Shown here piece after piece: positions 45,501-53,183 of a stretch of 64,000 nucleotides of DNA. The stretch covers positions 86,744 to 150,743 of the forward strand of contig JAFLTO010000007.1 of assembly GCA_022510425.1 (NCBI GenBank), written 5' to 3'. Position 1 is the stretch's first letter. Each line of letters starts with the position of its first letter. The position numbers and the translations under genes are program-made. This DNA is from Muribaculaceae bacterium (lineage in GTDB: Bacteria; Bacteroidota; Bacteroidia; Bacteroidales; Muribaculaceae). Below the pieces are notes generated by a model. The model saw nothing but the letters and a program-made list of their open reading frames with translations, was not told the DNA's origin and made no database searches.

Positions 45501-45707
45501 GAAGGAAGAGAATTCATCAAGCTCCTCAACGCCCTATATGAAGCCACAGGTGAAGAAGGCCTTACGAATTCAGCCCGATATGTCGATTCTTTAATGCAAA
45601 ATCGACATAACCAATGGATGAGTTTCTATCAATTCCTTTCCCCGGAACAACGCGCTACCCTCTCACCGCGTTCCCGCCGGCTACTCCAACCTCATCAAAA
45701 ACAATAA
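42528..45707 (+). CDS. DUF2723 (TMEM260-like) multi-spanning membrane protein
   Basis: The 1059-residue protein starts with the DUF2723 signature (WITADPGVSYWDCPEYVTVA and EVGHPPGNPIWML), in which Asp and Glu lie between the first two helices. About ten to twelve membrane segments occur within residues 1-330 and 590-690, with large soluble parts between and after. The family is related to mammalian TMEM260, a protein O-mannosyltransferase (GT117), and is common in Bacteroidetes. It starts 5 bp after the SDR gene, so it is probably transcribed with the steroid genes, though a link in function is unclear. A heptanucleotide tract lies within the coding region at 43431-43478. Confidence 0.85.
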   Translation: MLNSPLSRFRLPLAVSSWVVFAISLTLYWITADPGVSYWDCPEYVTVASKMEVGHPPGNPIWMLTMRVATIPFSPQHHAYVINLCSGLFMAFATFFLCRIICLFTCLYFQTIRLHGYKDTIIQRYKTTIPIFISVGAALCFAFCDSAWFSAVEAEVYAMSTFLTALSLWIMILWWWEKSKARQIRLLVLLVYLTGLSLGVHQLNLLLIPIFALIILYKKYPQRVNPIRVWVWFLASCLLLGIILTGFMPGMLFGAESFELFAVNSLSLPFNSGIIIFFIILISLLLVFSLIIHSFYSSSHTPYPSFLIYFSLSLSLLAVSFSSFAFILIRAKASPPMNEGTPDNIFALASYINRDQYPSTPLIYGNTPYSRPMFEESFVNGFPQYNRYLLKKEKPLYQPFIKGAELNYRSGLLSHDDSLNNQKILQKQTGYLLADYKFSQVLTPELDMWFPRMTSRDISDRKAYQDWGGMTEEKMNHVSIAETFDSNGNPVPRLDIRGERHPVYSYKPTYYQNLKYFVSYQAYYMYFRYLFWNFIGRQNDFPSNGEIEHGNFISGIPPIDNLLVGPTEKYPYEIWEGNKGHNEYFGIPFIAGILGIVWLACGNRRSRRALTLISVFFLMTGIAIVVYLNQDPGEPRERDYTFLGSYMAFSLWIAAGLTCLARLLLLLKTKKLALLICAIITMGPATLMALENFDDHDRRNRFEPSFYASSLLDFEIPSIIFSQGDNSSFPLWYASEVLELGKNHTPIDITYLSMPSYVINLKKQGSKGIITMASTPQIAYGKFLLTKIPADSVSKPTPLGSALKSLYTSNASIPEWPSSLISIEKEGDLPYILNLHDFTKGSSYLPFKSLMLLDLLNSQSSAKLQEHKTLFFPHLISHSFYAPIDSLLLPALFGKIYAPRITYQEAMQNLQKSIVRELKKLDSLNIKPHYADPVITDRSVRYRGELIIAANQLLNYGDTLLPIKIVEAIESFYSYDSLLPGSFTLSDSTYYEGREFIKLLNALYEATGEEGLTNSARYVDSLMQNRHNQWMSFYQFLSPEQRATLSPRSRRLLQPHQKQ
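43431..43478 (+). repeat. Heptanucleotide tract inside the DUF2723 coding region
   Basis: CCTTATC occurs three times exactly 14 bp apart (43431, 43445, 43459), alternating with CCTCTTT, TATTTTT and CCTCTCT. It matches the intergenic tracts in unit length and composition. It is read through in frame and codes for a Ser/Leu-rich hydrophobic stretch at residues about 302-317. Confidence 0.6.
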
Positions 45708-45772
45708 AAACAGTAAAAACACCCACCAAATCATTTTTTTAACTAATTTAGCCTTCATAAACTTATATCCTT

Positions 45773-46309
45773 ATGAAACTCTTCGTTGTCGGCTACATGG
45801 CATCCGGTAAAACCACTTTCGGCAAAGCTCTTGCTGAAAAACTTGGCACTACTTTCATCGACCTTGACCAATATATCGAAGAGAAATCTTCAAAAACTAT
45901 CTCGCAAATTTTTTTGGATCTCGGCGAAGAGGGTTTCCGTGAATTGGAAAAAGAATACCTCCATGACGCCGTGATGTCGGAACCGGATGCAGTGATTGCT
46001 TGTGGAGGAGGCACTCCCTGTTTCTTTGACAATATGGAATTCCTAAATCAACAAGGCATTACCATTTTTCTGGAAACCTCCATTCCCGTACTTATTTCCA
46101 GACTTATTGAGGAAAATAACAAACGCCCTATAATGGCCGGGAAATCCGACGACGAAATACGACAAAAAGTCCTTTCTCAACTTTGCGATCGTCTCCCTCA
46201 TTATCTTGAAGCTAAAATGAAGTGGAATGGCGACGACTTAAACTCCCCTCAAGAAATTGATGCCAATGTGGAGAATTTTATAAATTCTTATCCTTCTCTC
46301 TTCAGATAA
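45773..46309 (+). CDS. aroK: Shikimate kinase
   Basis: This kinase phosphorylates shikimate in aromatic amino acid synthesis. The 178-residue protein has Walker A GYMASGKT (7-14), the shikimate-binding FIDLDQYIEE region (Asp33, Asp35 area), the ACGGGTPCF block that contacts shikimate, and NKRPIM for the lid arginine. Length is normal. The other shikimate gene of the window, aroQ, lies 15 kb away at 61017, so they are not one operon. Confidence 0.93.
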   Translation: MKLFVVGYMASGKTTFGKALAEKLGTTFIDLDQYIEEKSSKTISQIFLDLGEEGFRELEKEYLHDAVMSEPDAVIACGGGTPCFFDNMEFLNQQGITIFLETSIPVLISRLIEENNKRPIMAGKSDDEIRQKVLSQLCDRLPHYLEAKMKWNGDDLNSPQEIDANVENFINSYPSLFR

Positions 46310-46325
46310 TAAAATTTTTCCTCTC

Positions 46326-46356
46326 TTGCACTTTACAAGTCTTTTCCTTATCTTTG
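46326..46356 (+). promoter_or_regulatory. Promoter for the alanine-dehydrogenase-like gene
   Basis: TTG (46326-46328), 20 nt, then TATCTTTG (46349-46356). The predicted start of transcription is near 46362, which coincides with a TTG that could otherwise be taken as the gene's start codon. It therefore supports the ATG at 46416. Confidence 0.65.
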
Positions 46357-46415
46357 CTTAGTTGAAGGAGACAGCTGGGCTTTTAAACCTTCTTTTCCCT
46401 CCTTTCTCAAAGCAC

Positions 46416-47522
46416 ATGACCGATAAGACTACCTCCGAATTTGATCTTCACACCAAACTGCAACCTGTGGAAACCGAAACTATGGAGCCCACTCTAACTT
46501 TGGGTCTCGTAGGGAATTATGCCGACACCGATGAAACCAGGTTCCTGCTTACTCCCGAAGGTTCCGGACTTCTCACATCATCAGGTATTAAGGTCCTCAT
46601 GGAAAAAGGAGCCGCAACCGACATAAGTTTCCCCGATGCAAGTTATCGTGAATTCGGCGTCAATATAGTCACTCGTTCTGAGGCATTGAAGGCCGATATA
46701 GTGCTCTCTTATCGTCCTCTTCATGCCCATGATATCCATAGAATGAAGAAAGGAGCGGCCTTGCTTACTATGATGGGAGCGGGCCTTTTCGATGTAAATG
46801 TTATCAAAGCACTTTTGGATAAGGAGATAACTTGTGGCTGTCTCGACAATTTCCTTAGCCATAACGACGAACCGGTTTTCGCCAATATCATTGACGAAAT
46901 TGATGGCAGAGGCTCTATAATCTACGCTCAGGAATATCTTTCATATTTAGGAGGTGGCAAAGGTGTGCTGTTGGCAGGTGTGGCAGGGATCAACCCTTGT
47001 GAAGTGCTTATTATCGGTGATGGAACTGTGGTGTATGCTGCCGCGAAAGCTGCACTTGCCGCAGGGGCTTTTGTCACTTTGATGAATAATGATATCTCTG
47101 CTCTTCAGGTGGCTAAACAGGTGTGTGGCGACAACCTCAACACTATTGCCATACATCCCCGTGTGTTGTTTAACCGGGTGAAAAGTGCTGATGTGATTCT
47201 TATCGGTGAATGTACACGGCCCTTCGAATTCCCGAAAAATCTTTCTCCGGCTCTAAAGGACTCAGTGTATCTCCTTAATTTCCAAGAAACTCATCCCTCG
47301 ATTTCGGTGCCTCGCACTGTGGCTATGGCCCTATCTAACGTAATCGTTAATTTCTTTGATGAGGTGATTGTAAAAGGTGGATTTATTCATATGATTGGCA
47401 CCACACATGGGGTGCAGGCCGGTATGGTCACATTCCGTGGTAAATTGGTGGATAAACTCATCGGTTCTTTCCTCAATCTCCCCAGCGTCGACATTAAAGT
47501 GATGCTTGCGGCAACCAACTAA
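46416..47522 (+). CDS. Alanine dehydrogenase/PNT-like protein lacking catalytic residues
   Basis: The protein of about 368 residues aligns with alanine dehydrogenase and the transhydrogenase alpha chain: ETRFLLTPEG (usually RVALTP), a nucleotide-binding segment VLIIGDGTVVYAAAKAALAAGA, and a C-terminal GTTHGVQAGM. However, the substrate-binding Lys of VKVKEP is replaced in ADIVLSYRPL, and the catalytic His of the TYLHL block is absent (LLTMMGAG). I therefore do not call it an active alanine dehydrogenase; a binding or unknown redox role is possible. Its TAA stop starts a heptanucleotide tract, and the following gene continues in the same frame. Confidence 0.75.
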   Translation: MTDKTTSEFDLHTKLQPVETETMEPTLTLGLVGNYADTDETRFLLTPEGSGLLTSSGIKVLMEKGAATDISFPDASYREFGVNIVTRSEALKADIVLSYRPLHAHDIHRMKKGAALLTMMGAGLFDVNVIKALLDKEITCGCLDNFLSHNDEPVFANIIDEIDGRGSIIYAQEYLSYLGGGKGVLLAGVAGINPCEVLIIGDGTVVYAAAKAALAAGAFVTLMNNDISALQVAKQVCGDNLNTIAIHPRVLFNRVKSADVILIGECTRPFEFPKNLSPALKDSVYLLNFQETHPSISVPRTVAMALSNVIVNFFDEVIVKGGFIHMIGTTHGVQAGMVTFRGKLVDKLIGSFLNLPSVDIKVMLAATN

Positions 47523-47555
47523 TACCCTATCCCCTTATATCTCATCCCTAACACC
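47520..47555 (+). repeat. Heptanucleotide tract at the AlaDH-like/glycosyltransferase junction
   Basis: Units TAATACC, CTATCCC, CTTATATC, TCATCCC and TAACACC. The first unit contains the TAA stop of the AlaDH-like gene. The tract occupies the place where the start codon of the glycosyltransferase should be. Confidence 0.75.
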
Positions 47556-48626
47556 CTCGTACATATTGTCAATAACAATCGTTGGGGCGGAATCCAAAGA
47601 TACGCCCTCGATATTTGTCGCCATTTTAAATCACAAGGCTGGAATGTTTTGGCTTTAACCCGTGACGCAAAGGCAATCGACGATATGTTTCATAAAGAAA
47701 GCATCGCCCTTTTTCACGCTCCACTACAAGGTTTCTACGATTTCTATTCTATTAATATCCTTTCCAAATTTCTAAAGGAAACAGAAGGCAATGTGATAAT
47801 ACATGCCCATGGATTCAGAGATGTTTTCACCGCCTTGATGGCAAGAAAACTTTCTCGAAAAAAGAATACCAAGGTCATTATGACGCGCCATAAAGTGAGA
47901 AGGGCTGTTGATTCATGGCCACTGCGCATTGTTTATCGGAATCTCGATGCCTTGATATTTGTTTCTCGGGCAGCCCGCGACAGATTTGTGGCAACTTGGC
48001 ACAATCGGCTTATACCCATTAAAGCCGACAGGATGCATGTAATCCACAACAGCCTTAATATACCCGAACCTGTCTTTTATCCCCCTACTCCTAACCGGCC
48101 TCTCACTGCCATGTTCCATGGACCTCTCAAACCGGGCAAAGGACTTGAAACACTAATTGATGCCATGACCATGCTAAAGGGTAAAAGAATAAGACTACGT
48201 ATAGTGGGCAGCGGCACTCCCGATTATGTAGACCGATTGCGAAGAAGGGCCATTTCCAGAGGGGTTATGGAACTTATCGATTGGCATAAACACACCGATG
48301 ATATTCTTCCATATATACTTGATTGTGATTTCGGCGTGCTCCCTTCTGTGAATGAAGAGGCTTTCGGACTCTCAAATATCGAATATATGGCTGCCGGGCG
48401 TCCACAGATTTGCTCATCAAACGGAGCACAACCGGAATATATCACCGATGGATGGGAAGGTTTTCTCATACCCCCTGCCAACTCATCATTTCTGGCCCAA
48501 AGTATGATCAAACTTGCAACCGATCCTGAACTACGCCTTAAAATGGGTAAACAAGCCTTCCAAACATTCTTATCACGGCTCTCCTGGCCCCATTTCATCA
48601 TTCCCCTCTCAAACGTTTACTCTTGA
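47544..48626 (+). CDS. Family 4 glycosyltransferase without a canonical start codon
   Basis: The product belongs to the GT-B glycosyltransferases (GT4). Typical blocks are LTAMFHGPLKPGKGLETLIDAM, LRIVGSGTPDYVDRL and NEEAFGLSNIEYMAAGRP, the last with the EX7E motif for the donor. The first ATG, GTG or TTG in frame is the TTG at 47649. The frame upstream also codes for a conserved-looking N-terminus (HIVNNNRWGGIQRYALDIC), the usual GT4 acceptor-side start with a Gly-Gly loop, so the real protein begins before 47565. Only ATC (47544) and ATT (47565) are available as rare starts. The frame is also continuous with the preceding gene except for TAA at 47520. I set 47544 tentatively. Confidence 0.8.
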   Translation: MPNTLVHIVNNNRWGGIQRYALDICRHFKSQGWNVLALTRDAKAIDDMFHKESIALFHAPLQGFYDFYSINILSKFLKETEGNVIIHAHGFRDVFTALMARKLSRKKNTKVIMTRHKVRRAVDSWPLRIVYRNLDALIFVSRAARDRFVATWHNRLIPIKADRMHVIHNSLNIPEPVFYPPTPNRPLTAMFHGPLKPGKGLETLIDAMTMLKGKRIRLRIVGSGTPDYVDRLRRRAISRGVMELIDWHKHTDDILPYILDCDFGVLPSVNEEAFGLSNIEYMAAGRPQICSSNGAQPEYITDGWEGFLIPPANSSFLAQSMIKLATDPELRLKMGKQAFQTFLSRLSWPHFIIPLSNVYS

Positions 48627-48746
48627 CACTCCATCATCCCTGACACAACCTGCTGTGAACTATATAGGTAAGTAAGTTATCCGTATTGGGTGTTTTCATT
48701 TGAAACTATTTGCCAATTCTTTCGTCTTATAATAGTACAGAATAAG

Positions 48747-49226
48747 ATGGAAACACAAAAAACCTTTGAAGAGGCAATATCAAAATATGGTGCACTTATC
48801 ACCAAGATATGCTATTATTTCGCTTCTGATTCAGAAGAATTCAAGGATCTCAGGCAAGAAGTATTTTTTAATATCTGGAAAGGTATTGATAAATTTAGAC
48901 AGGATTCAAAACTATCTACCTGGATTTATCGGATAAGTTTCAACACATGCATTTCTTTTCATAGAAAGGAGAAGAAAATTGAAAAAATTTCCATTGACAA
49001 AATAATGGAATTACCGGTGGAAAATGAAGAAGCCTCAAAATTGGAGGAATATAAAATAATGCTCTCTCTCATCCGGCAACTCAAATATGAAGAAAGAGCT
49101 TTAATCCTTATGTGGCTTGACGAAATGAGTTATGATGAAATTTCAAGTCTCACTGGGATTAACAGGAACACTGTGGCTATCCGGTTGAAACGGATAAAGG
49201 AAAAATTGGTGAAAATGGTTAATTAA
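48747..49226 (+). CDS. ECF-type RNA polymerase sigma factor
   Basis: This protein of about 159 residues starts at the ATG METQKTFEEAI; the upstream part of the frame is not sigma-like. Region 2 is FKDLRQEVFFNIWKGIDKFRQDSKLSTWIYRISFNTC, and region 4 is YEERALILMWLDEMSYDEISSLTGINRNTVAIRLKRIKEKL. It has no anti-sigma domain. The next gene, 7 bp away, encodes a membrane protein that could control it, but it lacks an obvious FecR or zinc-binding motif. No Bacteroidetes vegetative promoter is clear upstream, so the gene could be self-regulated. Confidence 0.9.
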   Translation: METQKTFEEAISKYGALITKICYYFASDSEEFKDLRQEVFFNIWKGIDKFRQDSKLSTWIYRISFNTCISFHRKEKKIEKISIDKIMELPVENEEASKLEEYKIMLSLIRQLKYEERALILMWLDEMSYDEISSLTGINRNTVAIRLKRIKEKLVKMVN

Positions 49227-49233
49227 TCTTAGT

Positions 49234-49797
49234 ATGGATAATATTGAAGATCTTAAAATAATGTGGCAGGATTTAAATCAAAGGCTTTCTCATCTGGAGT
49301 CTGAGAACCGGATGTTGATGCAAAATATAATGAAAACCAACTATAAGACTACCCAAGAAAAACTTGTGAACAAATATGGGGTTTTTATTGCAGTTGAGTT
49401 TATCATGATTTGCTTTATGACTTTGTTTTTTATTTTTAATCCTGAGGTTAACGAAAAATATAGAATATCAGCCCTCATATATTGGGATGCTTTCTTTATG
49501 ATTGAAGTGCTGTTTGATTTTTATCTGCTTTACAGAATAAAAACCATGGATGTTTTCAACTCCACCATTAAAGATGTTGCGTCAAGGGCTGCTTCCAACT
49601 GGCGACTACATAAAATGGGTATAGTTATCGGGTTGCCACTTGCTTTTGGTGCCATTTTGCTTTTTGCTTTAGCCTTAAATGCCAACGAATTCACCATTAT
49701 GGGTATGATTGTGGGAGGCCTAATCGGCTTTATTATCGGAATTCAGCAATTATTAAAATTTAGAAGTTATTATAATTTGTTGCAAACAAATGATTGA
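49234..49797 (+). CDS. Small membrane protein co-transcribed with the ECF sigma factor
   Basis: This 187-residue protein has a short coiled-coil-like cytoplasmic start (LNQRLSHLESENRMLMQNI) and four membrane helices in the second part (VFIAVEFIMICFMTLFF, WDAFFMIEVLFDFYLLY, IGLPLAFGAILLFALAL, IVGGLIGFIIGIQQLL). No enzyme or transport motif is visible. The 7-bp distance from the sigma factor suggests a regulator (possible anti-sigma factor) or a target of the same signal. I cannot name a family. Confidence 0.7.
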   Translation: MDNIEDLKIMWQDLNQRLSHLESENRMLMQNIMKTNYKTTQEKLVNKYGVFIAVEFIMICFMTLFFIFNPEVNEKYRISALIYWDAFFMIEVLFDFYLLYRIKTMDVFNSTIKDVASRAASNWRLHKMGIVIGLPLAFGAILLFALALNANEFTIMGMIVGGLIGFIIGIQQLLKFRSYYNLLQTND

Positions 49798-49859
49798 GCA
49801 ACATCAAAATCCATAAAATTTCCTTTCAATCAATATTCTCAGTCCCATCAAAAATCCCA

Positions 49860-51335
49860 CTAAGTGCGCCGGCCCCCCATTCTTCCGAGAAGAAAGGTGA
49901 GGGCTTCGCTCAATTCAGGAGCCTTGCGAAGTTTCATGGCTCCCAGGAAAATTATCATACCTCCCGTTACCTGAAGCAGCAACGATATAACGGGCGAGAG
50001 TTCCATTTTCGAAATTAGCCAACAGCCGACACACATCAACAAGGTGATTCCTGCAAACATAAGAAAATCATTGATAAAGGAACTTAATGTATAGCCTGTG
50101 GCTTTTGTCACCATCCTGATTACAATTACAAAGGTTGCCATAGATGCCCACAATTGGCCCCACACCAACAATTCTACTGAGTCAAACCATACTGTCGACA
50201 GTATTGCTATGGCAATCGCCGCATCCTTTATCACCTCTATACTGAAAAGCCTTTTGCCATACCCAAGAGATAGCATATAGTTACCGAAAAGAGAAATCAA
50301 GACCACCAAAATCCCTCTTACACAAAGTATCTGAAACAAAGGTATTGCCGAATCCCATTTATTACCAAATAATGTATGAAACAAGGGTTCACCCACAATA
50401 GCCAATCCGGCTAAAAGGGGGAAGGTGATAAAGGCAGTGAACCTGTTGATTCGTTGCATGTATCTCTTGAAATCAACAGGATTATCCTGCACCTTAGCAA
50501 GCAACGGCACAAAACTTGATGTAAAAATCTGCGACAAAGATGCACTCCCCATCTTGCTCCATTTGTCTGCCTGGGTATAAACACCCAATGATCGAAGAGA
50601 ATAAAACGCTCCAATCACAAAAGAATAAACAGTAAGAAACAATGTGTTGAGCATAGAAGAGGAAAATACACTCAATCCTATTCTCCAAATCCTTTTGAAA
50701 GAATCAAATTGAATCCAATACTTAGGTCGCCACCCTCCGGTAACCCATAGAATGCCTGTCTTGACTCCCGCAAGACACACGGATTGCCACACCAATGCCC
50801 AAGCTCCCCAACCTCCCAAGGCAAGTCCTATACCCAAGCCACCGCCTGCAATTTGCGCTATCACATTGGAGATAGCTATCATCTTCACGTCCATCATCTT
50901 CATGAGCCGGTTGGTTTGAACTATAGCGAGGGCATTGAGCACAAAAGTGAGGAACATCACTTTTGAAAGGGGTATCAATCGCTGATCCCTTTGAAAGATA
51001 TCTGCTATCAAAGGAGCACAAAACCAAAGAATAAAATATATAGCTACGCTTACTATCAGATTGAACCAAAACACTGTGGAATAATCTTGCTCTGTGGTAT
51101 GCTTCTGGCGTAGCAAGGCTGCCCCAAAACCGCTATCAGCGAAGATTATGGCAAACGACTGAAACACTATCAGGGCTCCGATAAGACCAAAATCCTCCTG
51201 GCTCACCACATTGGCAAGTACAATACCCACCACACCATACAGCACCTGTGAGGCTATTCGGTCCACTGTGTTCCATTTCAGTGTGCCGGCGGTCTTCTGT
51301 TTTAATGATTTTTCGGGTGAACCCGGTTCAGTCAT
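49860..51335 (-). CDS. Wzx-type polysaccharide flippase (MOP superfamily)
   Basis: The 491-residue protein has about 12-14 helices and no signal peptide. KWNTVDRIASQVLYGVVGIVLANVVSQEDFG at the start is typical of the RfbX/Wzx polysaccharide flippases, followed by FADSGFGAALLRQK. It should move lipid-linked glycan units across the inner membrane. It overlaps the head-GIN protein gene by 8 bp. The only glycosyltransferase in the window is 1.2 kb away on the other strand; no full capsule locus is present. Confidence 0.87.
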   Translation of the reverse strand: MTEPGSPEKSLKQKTAGTLKWNTVDRIASQVLYGVVGIVLANVVSQEDFGLIGALIVFQSFAIIFADSGFGAALLRQKHTTEQDYSTVFWFNLIVSVAIYFILWFCAPLIADIFQRDQRLIPLSKVMFLTFVLNALAIVQTNRLMKMMDVKMIAISNVIAQIAGGGLGIGLALGGWGAWALVWQSVCLAGVKTGILWVTGGWRPKYWIQFDSFKRIWRIGLSVFSSSMLNTLFLTVYSFVIGAFYSLRSLGVYTQADKWSKMGSASLSQIFTSSFVPLLAKVQDNPVDFKRYMQRINRFTAFITFPLLAGLAIVGEPLFHTLFGNKWDSAIPLFQILCVRGILVVLISLFGNYMLSLGYGKRLFSIEVIKDAAIAIAILSTVWFDSVELLVWGQLWASMATFVIVIRMVTKATGYTLSSFINDFLMFAGITLLMCVGCWLISKMELSPVISLLLQVTGGMIIFLGAMKLRKAPELSEALTFLLGRMGGRRT

Positions 51336-52179
51336 CTTCCGTCACAATGGTCTGATAATCGTCATCTTCTTCCTCATATTCCCCTTCTTCAGTTTCCTCT
51401 TCGTCATCATCTTCCGACACCTTGGCGGGTTCATTAAAAGATGTGACAGGTGTGCCCAACCTTGCGTAGGCATCTTCATCCATTTCTTCCGGAAGTTCAA
51501 AAAGTTTCCCTCCTCCGGTCTTTTTGATGTTTGGTTTCCCTTTATAGTAGATTTTTGTTGACCCCAAGCCCGTAACTTTCAGATTATCTATAGGCCAGCA
51601 CCCAATACTTCCTGTCCCTAATATCCTGCATTTCACGTTTTCGGCACTCAATTGATCGGCTGATATCAGCCCTGCTCCAACCATCCTATAGTTGGCATTT
51701 ATACAACTCCCGGTTAGATAAATGCTTCCGTTTCCGGTGGTGATTGCTGCCGTGACATTATTAGTCTTTATATTTTCTACCCAAATAGAACCGTTTCCCA
51801 CTTGAGTCACATTAAAAGAAGCGCATGGCGATAACGAGGTGACCTCTACACTCTGTTCAGAATAGCTTTCCAATGAAGTCAAGAAATCTGAATAGAGATA
51901 TAGTATCGGTAAATCCGTCTGGCCCCAATTTTCATCACTGGGTTCCACCTTTAAGTTCCCTTCATTTTTATTTGTAAATTTAAATAAATCTCCACTTTCT
52001 GCAGGAGCCTCATATCGAGCATAACCGGTGGAATCGGATAAATTCTTATATACTACCCTCAAATTCCCATTTATCTTCAGTTTTTCAAACTGACCCACTT
52101 CCACTGTAAATCTTTCCGCAAAGGCAGTTGAGGTTATAAATCCTGCCAATATCGCTATCAATATCTTTATTTCTTTCAT
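51328..52179 (-). CDS. Head-GIN domain (DUF2807) putative adhesin with acidic tail
   Basis: This protein of about 283 residues has a signal peptide (MKEIKILIAILAGFITSTAFA), then a right-handed beta-helix-like GIN domain: VGQFEKLKINGNLRV, ASFNVTQVGNGSIWVENI, AAITTGNGSIYLTGSC and CRILGTGSIGCWPIDNLKVTGLGSTKIYYKG are repeated Gly/Ser/Asn strands. Residues after about 240 are strongly acidic (Glu/Asp runs) and look disordered. The chosen ATG opens the signal peptide; the longer ORF start adds 11 residues that overlap the dusB gene. The role may be surface attachment; none is proven for the family. Confidence 0.82.
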   Translation of the reverse strand: MKEIKILIAILAGFITSTAFAERFTVEVGQFEKLKINGNLRVVYKNLSDSTGYARYEAPAESGDLFKFTNKNEGNLKVEPSDENWGQTDLPILYLYSDFLTSLESYSEQSVEVTSLSPCASFNVTQVGNGSIWVENIKTNNVTAAITTGNGSIYLTGSCINANYRMVGAGLISADQLSAENVKCRILGTGSIGCWPIDNLKVTGLGSTKIYYKGKPNIKKTGGGKLFELPEEMDEDAYARLGTPVTSFNEPAKVSEDDDEEETEEGEYEEEDDDYQTIVTEDD

Positions 52180-52192
52180 TCCTATCATCTTT

Positions 52193-53176
52193 TCAAGCAG
52201 GGAAATACTCACTTTTTATTTCATTAAAAATCTCTTCCAATTCCTCCATGGTATTTGCCCTCAACATTCTTATTCTTGTGGGACGAAAATCAGGAAGCCC
52301 TTTTAAAAACGGAGTCGCAGCCAAATGCCTTCTTATATGGAGTATACCTCTTCTTTCGTCTTTACTTTCTATACTCTCCCTTATCTGGCGGAGAAGCATC
52401 TCAAACTTCTGTTCCACCGGAATCTCTATCTTATGGCCATTGGAAATATATTCCTTCATTTCCCTGAAAATCCATGGAGCGCCGATTGATCCCCGTCCTA
52501 CCATTATACCATCCACACCATAGTTGTCAAAAGCATCCATAGCTTTTTCCGGTGTTGTTATATCTCCGTTACCTATTATTGGAATCTCCATTCTCGGGTT
52601 TTCTTTCAATTCCCCTATAGGCTCCCAATCAGCTTCCCCTGTATACATTTGTGAACGAGTGCGCCCATGAACTGTCAGGGCGGCGATACCGCAATCCTGA
52701 AGTCTGGGACCCAATTCTCCAATAATTTTATTATTGCAATCCCAGCCCAGACGTGTCTTTACTGTCACAGGAAGATTCACTGCTTTAACCACACCCTCAG
52801 TAATGGCAAGCAACTTGGGAATATCTCTGAGCATCCCCGCTCCCGCTCCTTTACTGGCAACCCTTTTAACGGGGCAACCGAAATTTATATCCAGAATATC
52901 CGGTTGAGCCTTTTCCACTATCTTGGCAGCCTCCACCATCGCTTCCGGTTCTCTTCCATAAATCTGTATCGCTACAGGACGCTCGGATTCATTTATCTTT
53001 AGTTTCCTAACTGTCGAAGGGATATCCCTCACCAAAGCTTCTGCCGACACGAATTCCGTATAGACCATTGACGCACCCTGTTCCTTACATATGAGTCGGA
53101 AGGAAGGATCTGTGACATCTTCCATTGGAGCTAACATCACAGGACGGTATCCAAGATCTATATCACCTATTTTCAT
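52193..53176 (-). CDS. dusB: tRNA-dihydrouridine synthase (DusB-like)
   Basis: This FMN enzyme reduces uridine in the tRNA D-loop. The 327-residue protein has the TIM-barrel start VMLAPMEDVTDPSFR, the catalytic Cys101 in DINFGCPVKRV, KTRLGW, VHGRTRSQMYTG and the phosphate-binding IIGNGDIT and GIMVGRGSIG. It is in a minus-strand run with the M16 peptidase (7 bp upstream) and the head-GIN protein (13 bp downstream). Confidence 0.94.
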   Translation of the reverse strand: MKIGDIDLGYRPVMLAPMEDVTDPSFRLICKEQGASMVYTEFVSAEALVRDIPSTVRKLKINESERPVAIQIYGREPEAMVEAAKIVEKAQPDILDINFGCPVKRVASKGAGAGMLRDIPKLLAITEGVVKAVNLPVTVKTRLGWDCNNKIIGELGPRLQDCGIAALTVHGRTRSQMYTGEADWEPIGELKENPRMEIPIIGNGDITTPEKAMDAFDNYGVDGIMVGRGSIGAPWIFREMKEYISNGHKIEIPVEQKFEMLLRQIRESIESKDERRGILHIRRHLAATPFLKGLPDFRPTRIRMLRANTMEELEEIFNEIKSEYFPA

Positions 53177-53183
53177 TTACTGA

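Noticed and set aside
46362..46364. TTG as the start of the AlaDH-like gene
   Set aside because: It coincides with the expected transcription start of the promoter at 46326-46356, and the 18 added residues are not conserved-looking. The ATG at 46416 is better.
47649..47651. TTG as the start of the glycosyltransferase
   Set aside because: The reading frame upstream codes for a conserved-looking GT4 N-terminus, so starting here would remove the acceptor-binding loop.
48725..48740. TATAAT-like sequence before the ECF sigma factor
   Set aside because: It resembles the E. coli -10 element, which is not the Bacteroidetes consensus; no TAnnTTTG/TTTG pair accompanies it.
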